DNA of 64,000 nucleotides from NCBI GenBank assembly GCA_003242735.1, contig QGVH01000006.1:94550-158549 (forward strand), in the 5' to 3' direction. This document shows, piece after piece, positions 33,574-43,330 of the stretch (position 1 is its first letter; each line of letters starts with the position of its first letter). The position numbers were made by a program, and so were the translations under genes. Below the pieces are notes generated by a model that was not told the origin of the DNA, searched no databases, and saw only the letters and a list, made by a program, of their open reading frames with translations. This DNA is from a bacterium (GTDB lineage Bacteria; Gemmatimonadota; Gemmatimonadetes; Longimicrobiales; RSA9).

Positions 33574-34413
33574 TCAGCCCGCGTTCACCCACGGGTCGTT
33601 CCGCATCCAGTCTGCGTCGAGCGGGGAGAAATGGAAGACCACGCCGCCGTTGGCGAGCAGGGGCAGCAGCCGCCGGGCGCGGTCCATCTCGATGGCGGGG
33701 CAGCCCTCGCTGCGGCCCGCGTCCCGCGCAGTCACGTAGGGCGCGCCGTGGGCGACGATGCGGCGGCGGCGCGCTGCGTTGTTGAAGCGGCCGGACTGGC
33801 CGTCGAGCCGCAGGCCGACGGAGGTGTACGCGCGGCCGCCGGCCCTGCCGTGGAAGGTGTACGTCTCCTGGGCGAGGTACAGCCCCAGGGAGGTGGCCTT
33901 GCTGCCGGGCCGGTTCGAGAACCGGGTCGGCACGCCGTTGCGGGTGCTGGACGAGCCGCTGCCGTGGGCGACGGTGAACGGGCCCTCCACGAGCTTCAGC
34001 CGGTCCATGTCGAAGACGTAGCCGCGCGGCGTCCGGTTGTCCAACCCGAAGTCCACGAAGAAGAGGTACGGCTTGCGGACACGGCCGGGGTTCGCCGCCC
34101 GGTAGTTGTAGTAGGCGCGGAACGCCATGCGGAGGGCTTCCGGATGGCTCATCCGGCGGACGTGGGGCGAGAGCGCGCGGAGCGCGGCCGCCACGCGGCG
34201 GTCGACGACGTCGAGCGCATCGTCCGCCTCGAGCGGCGCGGGCGTGGCCGCGGGCGGGACCACGACCTCCTCGGCTCGAGGGGGCTGTTCGGCCGCGGCG
34301 GCGCCCGGGCCGGGCACGGCGCTGGCGCTGGTCGGCGGCGCGGCCCCGAGGACCAGCACGGCGAACGCGAGCAGCAAGGGGGTCGGGATGCGCGGTGATG
34401 CTTGCGCGATCAT
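33574..34413 (-). CDS. Murein L,D-transpeptidase catalytic domain family protein
   Basis: A 279-residue exported protein (signal LLLAFAVLVLGAAPPTSASA) with a Pro/Ala linker, then a catalytic domain of the murein L,D-transpeptidase family. It shows YLFFVDFGLDNRTPRGYVFDMD, VAHGSGSSSTRNGVPTRFSN, SLGLYLAQETY and the active site GAPYV...GRSEGCPAI with the catalytic Cys and an upstream His (IVAHGAPY). It would crosslink or modify peptidoglycan in the periplasm. ATG 34413. A hairpin follows at 33499. Confidence 0.9.
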   Translation of the reverse strand: MIAQASPRIPTPLLLAFAVLVLGAAPPTSASAVPGPGAAAAEQPPRAEEVVVPPAATPAPLEADDALDVVDRRVAAALRALSPHVRRMSHPEALRMAFRAYYNYRAANPGRVRKPYLFFVDFGLDNRTPRGYVFDMDRLKLVEGPFTVAHGSGSSSTRNGVPTRFSNRPGSKATSLGLYLAQETYTFHGRAGGRAYTSVGLRLDGQSGRFNNAARRRRIVAHGAPYVTARDAGRSEGCPAIEMDRARRLLPLLANGGVVFHFSPLDADWMRNDPWVNAG

Positions 34414-34651
34414 TGGACCTCGCGATGCTGTGAGCGTCTTCGCTCGGACTCGATCTGTGGACCGGAATCGAGGCGGGCACGACGCTATGTCAACGGACTG
34501 CGCGGCCGCACCGTTGTCCGACTACACGCCCGGGGGGCTGAGGTTTCACGCGGCTCTGCGTTTTCGGGAGGCGGGGCCGACGGGCGGCGGTGGGCCCGGG
34601 CCGGGCTGACCCGACGCCGGCCCGCACGCCCCGGGCTGCCGGGCGCGCGGC

Positions 34652-37600
34652 CTAGCCCCGGGGCGGCACCGGCCCCCGCCGCCGGAACGGCTCCCTCACC
34701 CGCTCCGGCACCCGCTGCCACTGCTCGGGTGTGAGGATCTTCTGGACGGCCGCCAGCGCCTCGGTGACCTCCCGGCGGGCGGCCTCGATCTCCGGCTGGA
34801 GCTCGGCGAACGCGCGCATCTGCTCCTGGCCGCTCATGCCGTCCAGCCGCTTGCCCAGCGCCTCCCGGCGTTCGTTCAGCTTCTCCTGGAGCCGGGCCGA
34901 AACCTCCTCGACCGCCGCGACCTGCTCGGGGGACAGCCCGAGCGTGTCCTTCAGCTCGAGCAGCACGGGGATCGGGTTCGCGAGCATGCGGTCCAGCAGG
35001 CCGACGACGTTGAAGCTCCGGCCCGCGCCGCCCTCGCCGCGCCCGCGCGGCCCGTCCGGCCCGCCGCCGAAGCCGCCCGGGCCCCCGAAACCGCGCATGC
35101 CGCCGAAGCCGCCCGGCCCTCCGCGCATCGGGCCGAACCCGCGGTCGTTCAGGGCCGGGATGCCGCCCACGGCGAGGCGGGCGGAAAGGGTGAGGGAGAA
35201 GGCGTTGCGGAAGGCGCCCGGGCCGCGCCGCACCTGGCCGAAGCCCTCGTTGACCTCGTAGACGAACGCGTTGGTCGCCGGGTCGAAGCCGCGCACTTCC
35301 AGCAGCGTCGCATCCGCCCGCCGACCCTCGCCCCAGCCCCGCATGCCGTTGCGCCCGTGGAGCAATTGGTCGAGCCCCGTCAGCACGTTCTGCGCGTCCA
35401 CCGTGATCGTCAGCCGCCGGCCGATGGTGGGCAGGTTCGGCCGCAGCCCCAGACGCATGCTCAGCGACTGGGTCCAGCCGTCGCGGCAGCTGTTGCGGTC
35501 CGCGATCCTGCCGATCTGGGAGGTGAGGCACTCGCGGACGCGGTCCGGCACGTTCGCGAGCAGCCGCGCCATGCCGTTCGCGATCGCCGTGTCCGGCGCG
35601 TTGTTCGGATCGAAGATGAACGCGCGGTCGTTGTACGCGCCGTCGCCGTTGACATCGCCCCGGACCATCGGCGTGAACGGCGAGCCGGAAGAGAGGCCCG
35701 CGACCGCCGCGAGCTCGATCTCGGGAGTGAACGGGTACGCCACGATGAGGTTCAGCGTGTGGCGACGGTCGTTGCTGCTCGTCGCCCACTCGGGGACGTT
35801 GGGGTTGCCGGCCGTCGGCGTGCCCGCGAACGAGCCGGAGCCCTGGTCCCGCGCGAAGCCGAGGGTGTAGTTGACACCAAGCCGGAGCTTCTCGCCCACC
35901 AGCCCGTTGACGCTCGCCGTGACCTGGTGCGCGACCGAGCGGCGATCGGACACCAGCTCGAGCACGTGCCCGAATTCCGGGAACCGGCGCGACGTCGCCA
36001 TCCCGACCGCGCCCGTGCCCGGCACGATCGCCGCCGGGTCGCCGAAGAACGGGCGCCCCTCGTGCGCGAGGGTGACCGCCTTCGACTCATCCAGGTTGAG
36101 GTCGCGGTAGCCCCACAGCCCGCTCCCGCGCGCATACCGGTACCGGATGTCGCCGGTCAGCCCGAACGGCAGCGGCGTGCGGTAGCCGAGCTCGAAGCGA
36201 ATCGACTTGGGCACCGACTGCGCCGGGTCGAGGAGCAACACGTTCGGCGCCCGCTGCGCCTGCCCGGGCGGCTCACCCGGGCCGCCGTCCGCGCACGTGT
36301 CCGGCACCGCGTCCGGGTCGGCGAGGTAGAGCTCCCAATCCGGCACGGGCACGGCCGACCCGATGCAGACGAGCCGCTGCTCGGCGTCCGGCAGACCCGT
36401 CTGGCGCGTGGCCGACGCGTACGTGCTCGTGGGCGCACGGCCCGCGAACACGCCGATCCCGCCGCTCAGCTCCTTCAGCGGCGAACCCGCCTCGCTCAGC
36501 CGGTAGCTGAACCCGATCCGCGGGCTCAGCGCGGAAGCGTGCGGCGCGATGTCCGTGCGCCGGCCGAACGCCTGCTCCACCGCCGGGTTGTACGCGGGCC
36601 GCTGGTCCAGCGACCAGCGGTCCCAGCGCAGGCCGAATGTGAGCTCGAGCGGCATGCTGACCCGCCACGTGTCGCCGATGTAGAGCCCCGCATTGAGCGT
36701 CCCCATCCGCGCCTCGCGGGCAGCGAGCGCCCGCTCGTACCGCTCCGGCCGGTTCGCCTCCAGGTCCGCCAGCGACGCGAACGTGAACACGCCCAGCAGG
36801 TCGGCCGTGGAGCGCTGCACATCGGTCGAGCGCTCCAGCGATCCGCCGAGCTTCAGCCGATGGATCTGGTAGCCGATGGGCAGGAGGAACGAGACGTCGT
36901 TGGCGATCTGGAAGTCGCGGCTGCGCGCCTCTGACGGCATGCTGCGGTTGCCGCCGAACACCAGGCTGCGCGTGCCGCGCGTGCCGTCCTCGAACTCCGA
37001 GGTGACGCGCACCCGCCCTTCCGGAACCTGGAGGTACGGCAGCGCCTCGGACCAGCGGTCGGCGAACGAGACGCGCAGAGTGTTCGTCCAGTTCGTGCCG
37101 AGCCGCGAGTTGATCGAGAGGGCGGCCATCCGCTGATTCCGCTCCGTGTCGCCGCCGTGCTGCGCCAGCTCGAGCACGCTGATGCGCGTGCTGTCGTCCG
37201 AGCTCACGTTCGCGTTCAGCCGCAGCGACACGGTGTGCGACTGGCTGCGTCGCTGCATCACGTTCCAGTCGAACCGCGCCTGGAGCCGCACGTCGTCACG
37301 CAACTGGTCGTAGGGGCCGGTCTGGCCCTCCACGGGCAAGCCCTGGCTGCTGAGGATCGAGAGAAAGCGCGCGATGGAATCCACGCTCACGCCCGATCGT
37401 TGCACCGCCAGCGGGTCGTCCGCCGCCAATGCGAACCGGTGGTTCACGTTGCGCGTGAGTTGGAACGAGACGTTGTAGAACAGCCGGTTGCGCACGATCG
37501 GCCCGCCCCACGAGCCACCCAGGGAGTGGCGCGTGAACGCGTTGACCGTGGGTGCGCTGTTGAACTGCAACGCGTCGTCGGCGAGGCGGTAGGAGAACAA

Positions 37601-38329
37601 GCCGGCCGGACGGTTGGCGCCCCGCGCCGTCGTCATCGAGACCAGGCCGCCGGCGAAGCCGCCGCGGGACACGTCGAACGTGCTGGTCGTGACCTGCGTC
37701 AGCCGAACGCCCTCCTCCGGCACGCCCATCTCGCCGCCCCGCAGCACCGTGCCGTCCAGGGTGATCTGGTTCAGCAGGTCGCTCATCCCCGCGACGGAAA
37801 AGCCCATGCGCCCCGACAGCGAATCCAGCTCCGTGGCAATGACGCCTTCCGCGAGCAGCGCGATCGTGTTCGGATCGAGGTCGGGCAGCGGCAGCCGGTT
37901 GAGCAGCTCCTGCGGCAGGACCGTGGACTCCTCACCCGTGCGCCCCGCGGTCGGCGGCGGCAGCGGCGCGCGTACCGTCAGCCCCTCGAGCTGGATCGCC
38001 TCCGGCTGCATGGTCACGTTGGTGATCAGCAGCTCCTGCTGGCCCTCCCGGACCACCGTGCGCACCACGTCGGCCATCCCGATGAACGTGATGCGCAGCA
38101 CGTACCGGCCGCCGCCGTCCGGGAAGAGGATGAGGTAGCGGCCATCGGCGTTCGTGATCGTGGACCGGCTGATCTCCGTCTCGACCGAGATCGCCTCGAC
38201 CCGCGCGCCGGCGATCGGGTTGCCCGCGGCGTCCACGACGCGCCCGGTCAGCACATCCGCTTCCTGCGCGGCGGCGCGGCCCGCGGACAGCAGGAGCACG
38301 ACTGCGACGAACAGCAGACGACACGGCAT
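34652..38329 (-). CDS. TonB-dependent receptor with C-terminal Spy/LTxxQ-like extension
   Basis: A 1225-residue outer-membrane protein. It has a signal peptide ending AGRAAAQ and a carboxypeptidase-regulatory-like beta-sandwich (VLTGRVVDAAGNPIAGARVEA, residues ~25-110). A plug domain follows (PDLDPNTIALLAEGVIAT, GMSDLLNQITLDGTVL) and then a long beta-barrel up to about residue 1050 (AFRNAFSLTLSARLAV). Unusually the chain continues. A Gly/Pro/Arg-rich linker (GGPGGFGGMRGFGG) leads to ~130 helical residues (TLGLSPEQVAAVEEVSARLQ, ILTPEQWQRVPERVRE) resembling Spy/CpxP LTxxQ repeats. The extension would lie in the periplasm. No TonB-substrate clue is visible. Confidence 0.88.
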   Translation of the reverse strand: MPCRLLFVAVVLLLSAGRAAAQEADVLTGRVVDAAGNPIAGARVEAISVETEISRSTITNADGRYLILFPDGGGRYVLRITFIGMADVVRTVVREGQQELLITNVTMQPEAIQLEGLTVRAPLPPPTAGRTGEESTVLPQELLNRLPLPDLDPNTIALLAEGVIATELDSLSGRMGFSVAGMSDLLNQITLDGTVLRGGEMGVPEEGVRLTQVTTSTFDVSRGGFAGGLVSMTTARGANRPAGLFSYRLADDALQFNSAPTVNAFTRHSLGGSWGGPIVRNRLFYNVSFQLTRNVNHRFALAADDPLAVQRSGVSVDSIARFLSILSSQGLPVEGQTGPYDQLRDDVRLQARFDWNVMQRRSQSHTVSLRLNANVSSDDSTRISVLELAQHGGDTERNQRMAALSINSRLGTNWTNTLRVSFADRWSEALPYLQVPEGRVRVTSEFEDGTRGTRSLVFGGNRSMPSEARSRDFQIANDVSFLLPIGYQIHRLKLGGSLERSTDVQRSTADLLGVFTFASLADLEANRPERYERALAAREARMGTLNAGLYIGDTWRVSMPLELTFGLRWDRWSLDQRPAYNPAVEQAFGRRTDIAPHASALSPRIGFSYRLSEAGSPLKELSGGIGVFAGRAPTSTYASATRQTGLPDAEQRLVCIGSAVPVPDWELYLADPDAVPDTCADGGPGEPPGQAQRAPNVLLLDPAQSVPKSIRFELGYRTPLPFGLTGDIRYRYARGSGLWGYRDLNLDESKAVTLAHEGRPFFGDPAAIVPGTGAVGMATSRRFPEFGHVLELVSDRRSVAHQVTASVNGLVGEKLRLGVNYTLGFARDQGSGSFAGTPTAGNPNVPEWATSSNDRRHTLNLIVAYPFTPEIELAAVAGLSSGSPFTPMVRGDVNGDGAYNDRAFIFDPNNAPDTAIANGMARLLANVPDRVRECLTSQIGRIADRNSCRDGWTQSLSMRLGLRPNLPTIGRRLTITVDAQNVLTGLDQLLHGRNGMRGWGEGRRADATLLEVRGFDPATNAFVYEVNEGFGQVRRGPGAFRNAFSLTLSARLAVGGIPALNDRGFGPMRGGPGGFGGMRGFGGPGGFGGGPDGPRGRGEGGAGRSFNVVGLLDRMLANPIPVLLELKDTLGLSPEQVAAVEEVSARLQEKLNERREALGKRLDGMSGQEQMRAFAELQPEIEAARREVTEALAAVQKILTPEQWQRVPERVREPFRRRGPVPPRG

Positions 38330-38567
38330 AGCGGTCCTATCCTTCCTGATGGAGCTCCGCACCCCCACACCGGCGACGGCGGCTGCGGGCGCGCTCGACC
38401 CGTCTTCTCTATTGACGCCTGGCGGCGGAAGTTCGTTGACCGACCCTTGTCGCTCTCGCCGGGGCGGCGGGGATCCCAGCGGCACAGGGCGCGTCTCCGG
38501 CGCCACGCACCCTCTGCCCATGCGGCGGTGTACAGGAACCGGCGCATCATTGAGACCCCTGAACCCC

Positions 38568-40118
38568 ATGTCGGCCCTGATGCGACGTCGCTCCGCCGCC
38601 TCCACGCTTCTCGTCTGCGCCCTTGCCTTCGCCGGGTGCGGCGGGCCGCCACGGCCAGGCCAGCCGCGCGTCGGCGGCGCGGGATGCGACCTCGTCCCCG
38701 GCATGGATCCGGCCGGCGGCACGGCCACGGCCGGCGACGCACAGCCCGTCGTCGTCGGGATGCCGGAGGCGGTGAGGCCGGCGAACGCGCCGGTGCCGCG
38801 CAACGCGGCGGAGCGGCTGGTCTTCGCCCAGCTCTACGAGGCGCTGGTCCGCGTGGGCTGCGACGGCCGCATCGAGCCCGGCCTCGCGGCGCAGTGGCGG
38901 GCGGAAGACGGCGGCCGGTCCTGGGTCTTCACCCTGCGCGCCGACGCCCGCGACTGGACCGGCGCGCCCGTGACCGCCCGCGATGTGGCGGAGAGCTGGC
39001 TCGCATCGCCCGTCGCGCCGGCGCAGGGCTCACGCGCGGCGGAGGCGCCGCGCCTCAGCGCCGTCACCGTCCTGGACGGCCGGACCGTGCGGGCGCAGGT
39101 GACCGTTCCGGTCCCGCTCCACTGGTTCGCGCGGCCGGAGCTGGCCGTGCGGACGGCGGCCGAGGTCGGCGGCTGGCCGGCGGGCACGGGCCCGCTCCGC
39201 CCGGAGACCCGCTTCCCCGGCAGGGGCGTCCTGGACCGCGTCGTGCTCCGCTCCGCCGGCACAGGCGCCGTGGAGTTCAGGGCGCTTCCTCCCGACCCGC
39301 GCAACGCCGTGGATGGGGGTGTCGACCTGCTCATCACGCGCGACCCCGCGGTCGTGGACTACGCCGCCGCATCCGGCGCGTTCGAGGCCGTGCCGCTCCC
39401 GTGGGACCGGGCCTACGTGCTCGTGTCGCCGGGCACGGCGGCGGGCGAGCCCCGGGTCGTGCTCCCGCCGGACAGCGCGCTCCGCGCACTGGCGCGGGAC
39501 GCGGTGCGGGCGGAGGCGCGACCGGCGCGGGAGCTGTTCGCCGGCGCGGAGGCGTGCGGCGAGGCGAGGGTGGGGCCGGGAGCCACGGCCGGTGCAGGCG
39601 CGCGGCGGCAGCCGGAGCGGGTGGTCCTGCTCTACCCGCCGGGCGATGCGGTGGCCCAGGGGCTCGCGGAGCGGCTGGTGGCGCTGGCGCCGGAGGCGGG
39701 GCGGGCGGCGGCGTGGCTGGCGGATGCGGCGCCGCAACTGGCCGCGGCGGGCGCCCGGGCCCGGGCCGGGACGGCCGCGCGGGACGACGACTTCGCAGCC
39801 ATGCTGCGCCGCGGGGCCGGCCCGGCCGTGGTGCCCGTGGAGCGGGCGGCGGGGATGGACGCGTGTGGAGCGCTGGACGCGCTGCGGGGCGCGGTGCCGT
39901 GGTTGACCAACGCCCAGGCGCACGGAGCGCCGACCGGGGAAACGATCGGCGGGCAGGAGGGCGCACCTGCGCCCGGCGCTGACGGCCCCCGCGTCGTCCC
40001 GCTGATCGAGACCCGGCCCGTGCTGCTCGTGCGGCGCGGGGTCGCTGGCGTCGCCGTGGACGGCCAGGGCACGCTGCTGCTGGGCCGGCTGCACCGAACG
40101 CGCGGAGGTGCGCCGTGA
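38568..40118 (+). CDS. Extracellular solute-binding lipoprotein (family 5-like)
   Basis: A 516-residue lipoprotein (lipobox LAFAGC) of the peptide/nickel-type solute-binding fold. AERLVFAQLYEALVRVGCDGRIEPGLAAQWRAEDGGRSWVF and ARDWTGAPVTARDVAESWL are the standard N-terminal segments. The C-terminal half is Ala/Gly/Arg-rich and divergent. No permease genes accompany it. Instead its stop overlaps the GTG start of a histidine kinase (GTGA), so it may act as a periplasmic ligand sensor feeding the kinase. The start could also be ATG 38580. It is divergent from the TonB receptor. Confidence 0.78.
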   Translation: MSALMRRRSAASTLLVCALAFAGCGGPPRPGQPRVGGAGCDLVPGMDPAGGTATAGDAQPVVVGMPEAVRPANAPVPRNAAERLVFAQLYEALVRVGCDGRIEPGLAAQWRAEDGGRSWVFTLRADARDWTGAPVTARDVAESWLASPVAPAQGSRAAEAPRLSAVTVLDGRTVRAQVTVPVPLHWFARPELAVRTAAEVGGWPAGTGPLRPETRFPGRGVLDRVVLRSAGTGAVEFRALPPDPRNAVDGGVDLLITRDPAVVDYAAASGAFEAVPLPWDRAYVLVSPGTAAGEPRVVLPPDSALRALARDAVRAEARPARELFAGAEACGEARVGPGATAGAGARRQPERVVLLYPPGDAVAQGLAERLVALAPEAGRAAAWLADAAPQLAAAGARARAGTAARDDDFAAMLRRGAGPAVVPVERAAGMDACGALDALRGAVPWLTNAQAHGAPTGETIGGQEGAPAPGADGPRVVPLIETRPVLLVRRGVAGVAVDGQGTLLLGRLHRTRGGAP

Positions 40119-41833
40119 CGTTCCGCTCGAAGCTCCTCGTGGCGTGCGTGCCGCTCGCCCTGGCGCCGCTGGCGTTCTTCGGCCTCCGGGTACGCGACGA
40201 GGTGGTGGGGCGGCTCGAGGCGCAGTACCGCGAACGGGTGGCGGCGCTCGCCGACGTGGTCCAGGCCGACGTTGCCCGCGAGGCCGCGGCGGTAGGGGCG
40301 AGGCTAGACCGGGTGGCGGAGGCGATCAAGGCGGACAACCGCCTGCGGCGCGCGCTCCTGGACGGCGCGCACACGGACCGGACGTACGTGCTGGACTACG
40401 CGGGCCACGCCATGGGGCTCGTCGGGCTCGACGTGCTGCGGATCCAGGACGCCGAGGGACGCGTGCTCAGCTCGGGCCATTTCCGCAACGAGTACGACGT
40501 GGTGGACGCCGCGCTGCCGGCGGCGGTCGCGCGCGCGGGCGACTCTGGGGCGCTCGCGGCGGTCCGTACGCCCGGCGGCGAGGTGCTCGCGCTCGCACGC
40601 GTCCGTGAGCTGCGGCTCGGTCCGCGCGTGTTCACGCTGCTCGGCGGAACGGCGGTGGACACGGCGTTCCTGGACCGGCTCGCCCGCGGAACCGGCCTCG
40701 GCGTGCGGCTCGAAGCGCCGGCGCCGCACAGCGTCGCGGAGCAAACGCCGTCCGCCGCGCCCGCCGGTAGCGCGTACGCGCGCGCGGTGACACTCCGCTT
40801 CGCAGGCGCGGGGCCCGACACCGTCGCGCGCTTCGTGGTGCACGCGTCGCTCGAGCCACTGGCGGCGCTGCGGGCGCAGATGGACCGCTGGTTGCTCGTC
40901 GCCGCCGCAGCGGCCGCTGCGCTCGCGCTGGCGCTCGCGTCCGTCATCGCGGCGCGGCTCAGCCGACCGCTGGCCGAGCTGGCGCGGCACGCCGCACGCG
41001 TGGAGCTGGACGACCCGGACGCATCCTTCGCGACGCGCCGCCGCGACGAGATCGGCGCCCTCGCCCGCGTGCTCGACGCGATGATGCAGCGGCTGCGGGC
41101 GAGCGCGGCGCGGCTGCGCGAGGCGGAGCGGCGTGCGACGGTCGGCGAGATCGCGCGGCAGGTCAACCACGACGTCCGCAACGGCCTCATCCCCATCCGC
41201 AACGTCGTGGCCCACCTCGCCGAGCTCGCGCGCGAGCGGCCGGACGAGCTGCCGCGCGTCTTCCTCGAACGGCAGCGCACGCTGGACGCGGGCATCGAAT
41301 ACCTGCACTCGCTCGCCGCGAATTACGCGCGTCTCTCCCCCGAGCCGGTGCGCAAGCCGTGCGACGTGAACGCCGTTGCGCGCGCGGTCGCCAGCGACGC
41401 TGCGGCGCGGGCCATGGGAGCGAGCGGTGCGCGGGCCGTCGTCGCCACGGACCTCGCGCCCTCGGTCCCGCCCGTGCTCGGCGACCCCGTCGCGCTCCGG
41501 CGCATCCTCGAGAACCTGGTCGTGAACGCGCTCGAGAGTCTGGACGACGACGGCGGCCGCGTGCTCGTCGCGACGCGCGTCGAGCGAGGCGAGGACGGCC
41601 CGCGCGTGGTGATCGAGGTCGCGGACACCGGCCGCGGCATGGACGAGGCGCAACGGGCGCGCATCTTCGAGGACTTCTACACCACGAAGCCGGGCGGCAC
41701 GGGCCTAGGCCTCTCCATCGTCCGCCGGCTGGTCAGCGACCTGGGCGGCCGCATCGAGGTGGAGAGCGCGGTGGGGCAGGGGACGCGCTTCAGGATCGAG
41801 CTGCCGGGGGGCGTGAGCGCGGGCAGAGAATGA
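40115..41833 (+). CDS. Sensor histidine kinase
   Basis: A 572-residue membrane kinase. TM1 is at residues ~5-24 (LLVACVPLALAPLAFFGL), followed by a ~230-residue periplasmic sensor, TM2 at ~255-280 (WLLVAAAAAAALALALASVI), and HAMP (ARLSRPLAELARHAARVE to RRDEIGALARVLDAM). The H-box is QVNHDVRNGL with His352. The ATP site shows NLVVNALESL (N), DTGRGMD (G1), FEDFYTTKPGGTGLGLSIV (F/G2). It starts with GTG overlapping the solute-binding gene, so the two are coupled. No response regulator is adjacent. Confidence 0.93.
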   Translation: MTFRSKLLVACVPLALAPLAFFGLRVRDEVVGRLEAQYRERVAALADVVQADVAREAAAVGARLDRVAEAIKADNRLRRALLDGAHTDRTYVLDYAGHAMGLVGLDVLRIQDAEGRVLSSGHFRNEYDVVDAALPAAVARAGDSGALAAVRTPGGEVLALARVRELRLGPRVFTLLGGTAVDTAFLDRLARGTGLGVRLEAPAPHSVAEQTPSAAPAGSAYARAVTLRFAGAGPDTVARFVVHASLEPLAALRAQMDRWLLVAAAAAAALALALASVIAARLSRPLAELARHAARVELDDPDASFATRRRDEIGALARVLDAMMQRLRASAARLREAERRATVGEIARQVNHDVRNGLIPIRNVVAHLAELARERPDELPRVFLERQRTLDAGIEYLHSLAANYARLSPEPVRKPCDVNAVARAVASDAAARAMGASGARAVVATDLAPSVPPVLGDPVALRRILENLVVNALESLDDDGGRVLVATRVERGEDGPRVVIEVADTGRGMDEAQRARIFEDFYTTKPGGTGLGLSIVRRLVSDLGGRIEVESAVGQGTRFRIELPGGVSAGRE

Positions 41834-41851
41834 GCGCAGCGCTCGGTCGCC

Positions 41852-42940
41852 TCACCTCAACCGGACCACGGTCACCCGCCCCCGCACCTCCACGTCCGCA
41901 TCACGGAAGCTTCCCGAGAACCCGGATGCACGCAGGCTGGTGCGCGCGCCGTCGCGCTGCACATCCGGCCGATCGGCGATCCCCGCGACGGTCACGCGCC
42001 CGACGCCGTTGAAGAGCGGGTGTGCGCCGGCGGCCTCGGTCAGAGCCTCGACGTCCGCACCCGCTTCAGCGATCAAGCTCAGCTCCGCCGCCTCGTTGCC
42101 GAGGCGCAGGAACCGCGTGTGCAGCAGGCCGCCTTCCACGTGCTCGACGTTGAGGGGGGCGAAGCCCTGCGGCCAGAGCCGCCGGCCGCTCGCCGCCTCG
42201 ATGACGATGCGCCAGCCCTCGCGCGCGTCGAACGCCCGCCGGCGCTCCGCGCGCCGCGCGACCACCGCGGCCGCGTCGTCCTTCGCGGCGCGTTCCAACA
42301 CCGCCGCCTCGTCGGCTCCGAAGCCGCAGCGCCCGGCGTCGCTCGTGCGTCCGTCGAGAGCGGCCTCGAGCAGCGCGTCGAGATGTTGCGCGTCGTCTTC
42401 CTCGAGCGCTGCATGCCAGCCCGGGCGGAACCGGTCGAGCAGGAACGCGAGCGCCGGGCCGATGGCGTAGCTGCGGTTACGCGCGGCAGCGGGCGGAAAT
42501 TCCGTCTCGGGAATATCGACCGTCGTGCGACCCGCGGCGCGGCGCTGGACGTACGTGGCGAGCCCCTCGTTCAGCTCGGTGAGCCGCTCGTAGGCAGAGA
42601 ACGCGGAGTCCATCGCGGCGAAGCGCTCGCGGCGGGCTTCCAGTGCCACCCGCGCCCAGCACGCCGCGTCGGCTTCATCCGCCGCCGCGAGCGCGCGACG
42701 CAGAGCGGCGGACTCGCGCCGCCGCAGCCCGAGCAGCCCGGCATCGGTCACCGGGTAGAGCAGCAGGTCGGCCTCGTTGCCCACCCAGCCCGGGCGCCTC
42801 GCACGCTGGAAGACGTGGAACGCCTCGTGGAGCGCCACAGCGGCCAGCTCCCGCACGCCGGACGGCCCGCCGGGGCCGCCGTCCGCGAGCAGCGCGGCCG
42901 TCGTCACGCCGCCGATCTCGATGCTGGTGTCGGCCACCAT
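41852..42940 (-). CDS. HExxH putative metallopeptidase, 5' end uncertain
   Basis: At least 362 residues with a gluzincin-like zinc motif, VALHEAFHVFQRA (HEAFH), and a downstream Glu in TELNEGLATYV. The C-terminal part is beta-rich with no known match. ATG 42940 falls in the middle of what looks like coding sequence. The same frame continues upstream to ~43125 with plausible protein (FAEGRTYLFRHPSPPEGF, HVLAFEGRHPAMVADTS) but no ATG, GTG or TTG before an in-frame stop. Either it starts at ATG 42940, uses a rare codon (CTG), or its 5' end is broken by a frameshift. There is no signal peptide in the visible frame. Substrate unknown. Confidence 0.6.
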   Translation of the reverse strand: MVADTSIEIGGVTTAALLADGGPGGPSGVRELAAVALHEAFHVFQRARRPGWVGNEADLLLYPVTDAGLLGLRRRESAALRRALAAADEADAACWARVALEARRERFAAMDSAFSAYERLTELNEGLATYVQRRAAGRTTVDIPETEFPPAAARNRSYAIGPALAFLLDRFRPGWHAALEEDDAQHLDALLEAALDGRTSDAGRCGFGADEAAVLERAAKDDAAAVVARRAERRRAFDAREGWRIVIEAASGRRLWPQGFAPLNVEHVEGGLLHTRFLRLGNEAAELSLIAEAGADVEALTEAAGAHPLFNGVGRVTVAGIADRPDVQRDGARTSLRASGFSGSFRDADVEVRGRVTVVRLR

Positions 42941-43330
42941 GGCTGGATGACGGCCCTCGAACGCCAGGACGTGCGGCGCCGCCCCCGCGACCGGAGTGAA
43001 CCCCTCCGGCGGCGATGGGTGGCGGAACAGGTACGTGCGACCCTCGGCGAAGATGGCGAGTGGGATGGAAAGCGGAACCCGTCGCGCTTCGGTGCTCAGG
43101 CGCCGCCGTCCAGCGCGGGAAGGGGTCCAGTTCCGTTACAGCGCACGGGCCTGTGCCGCAGGACCAGCCTTCCTCGAGCCGTCGTGAGGCCGGTGTGCGC
43201 GCGGTAATGCATTGAGATGCAACGGCTTGGATGGTATTGATCGGTCTGCGCCCGGCACCCTTGCCCGTTCCCTGCGGCCAGCCCCAGTGTGGCATCGCCT
43301 CTCCCCAGGACCGCGCAGGAGGGTCTCGAC

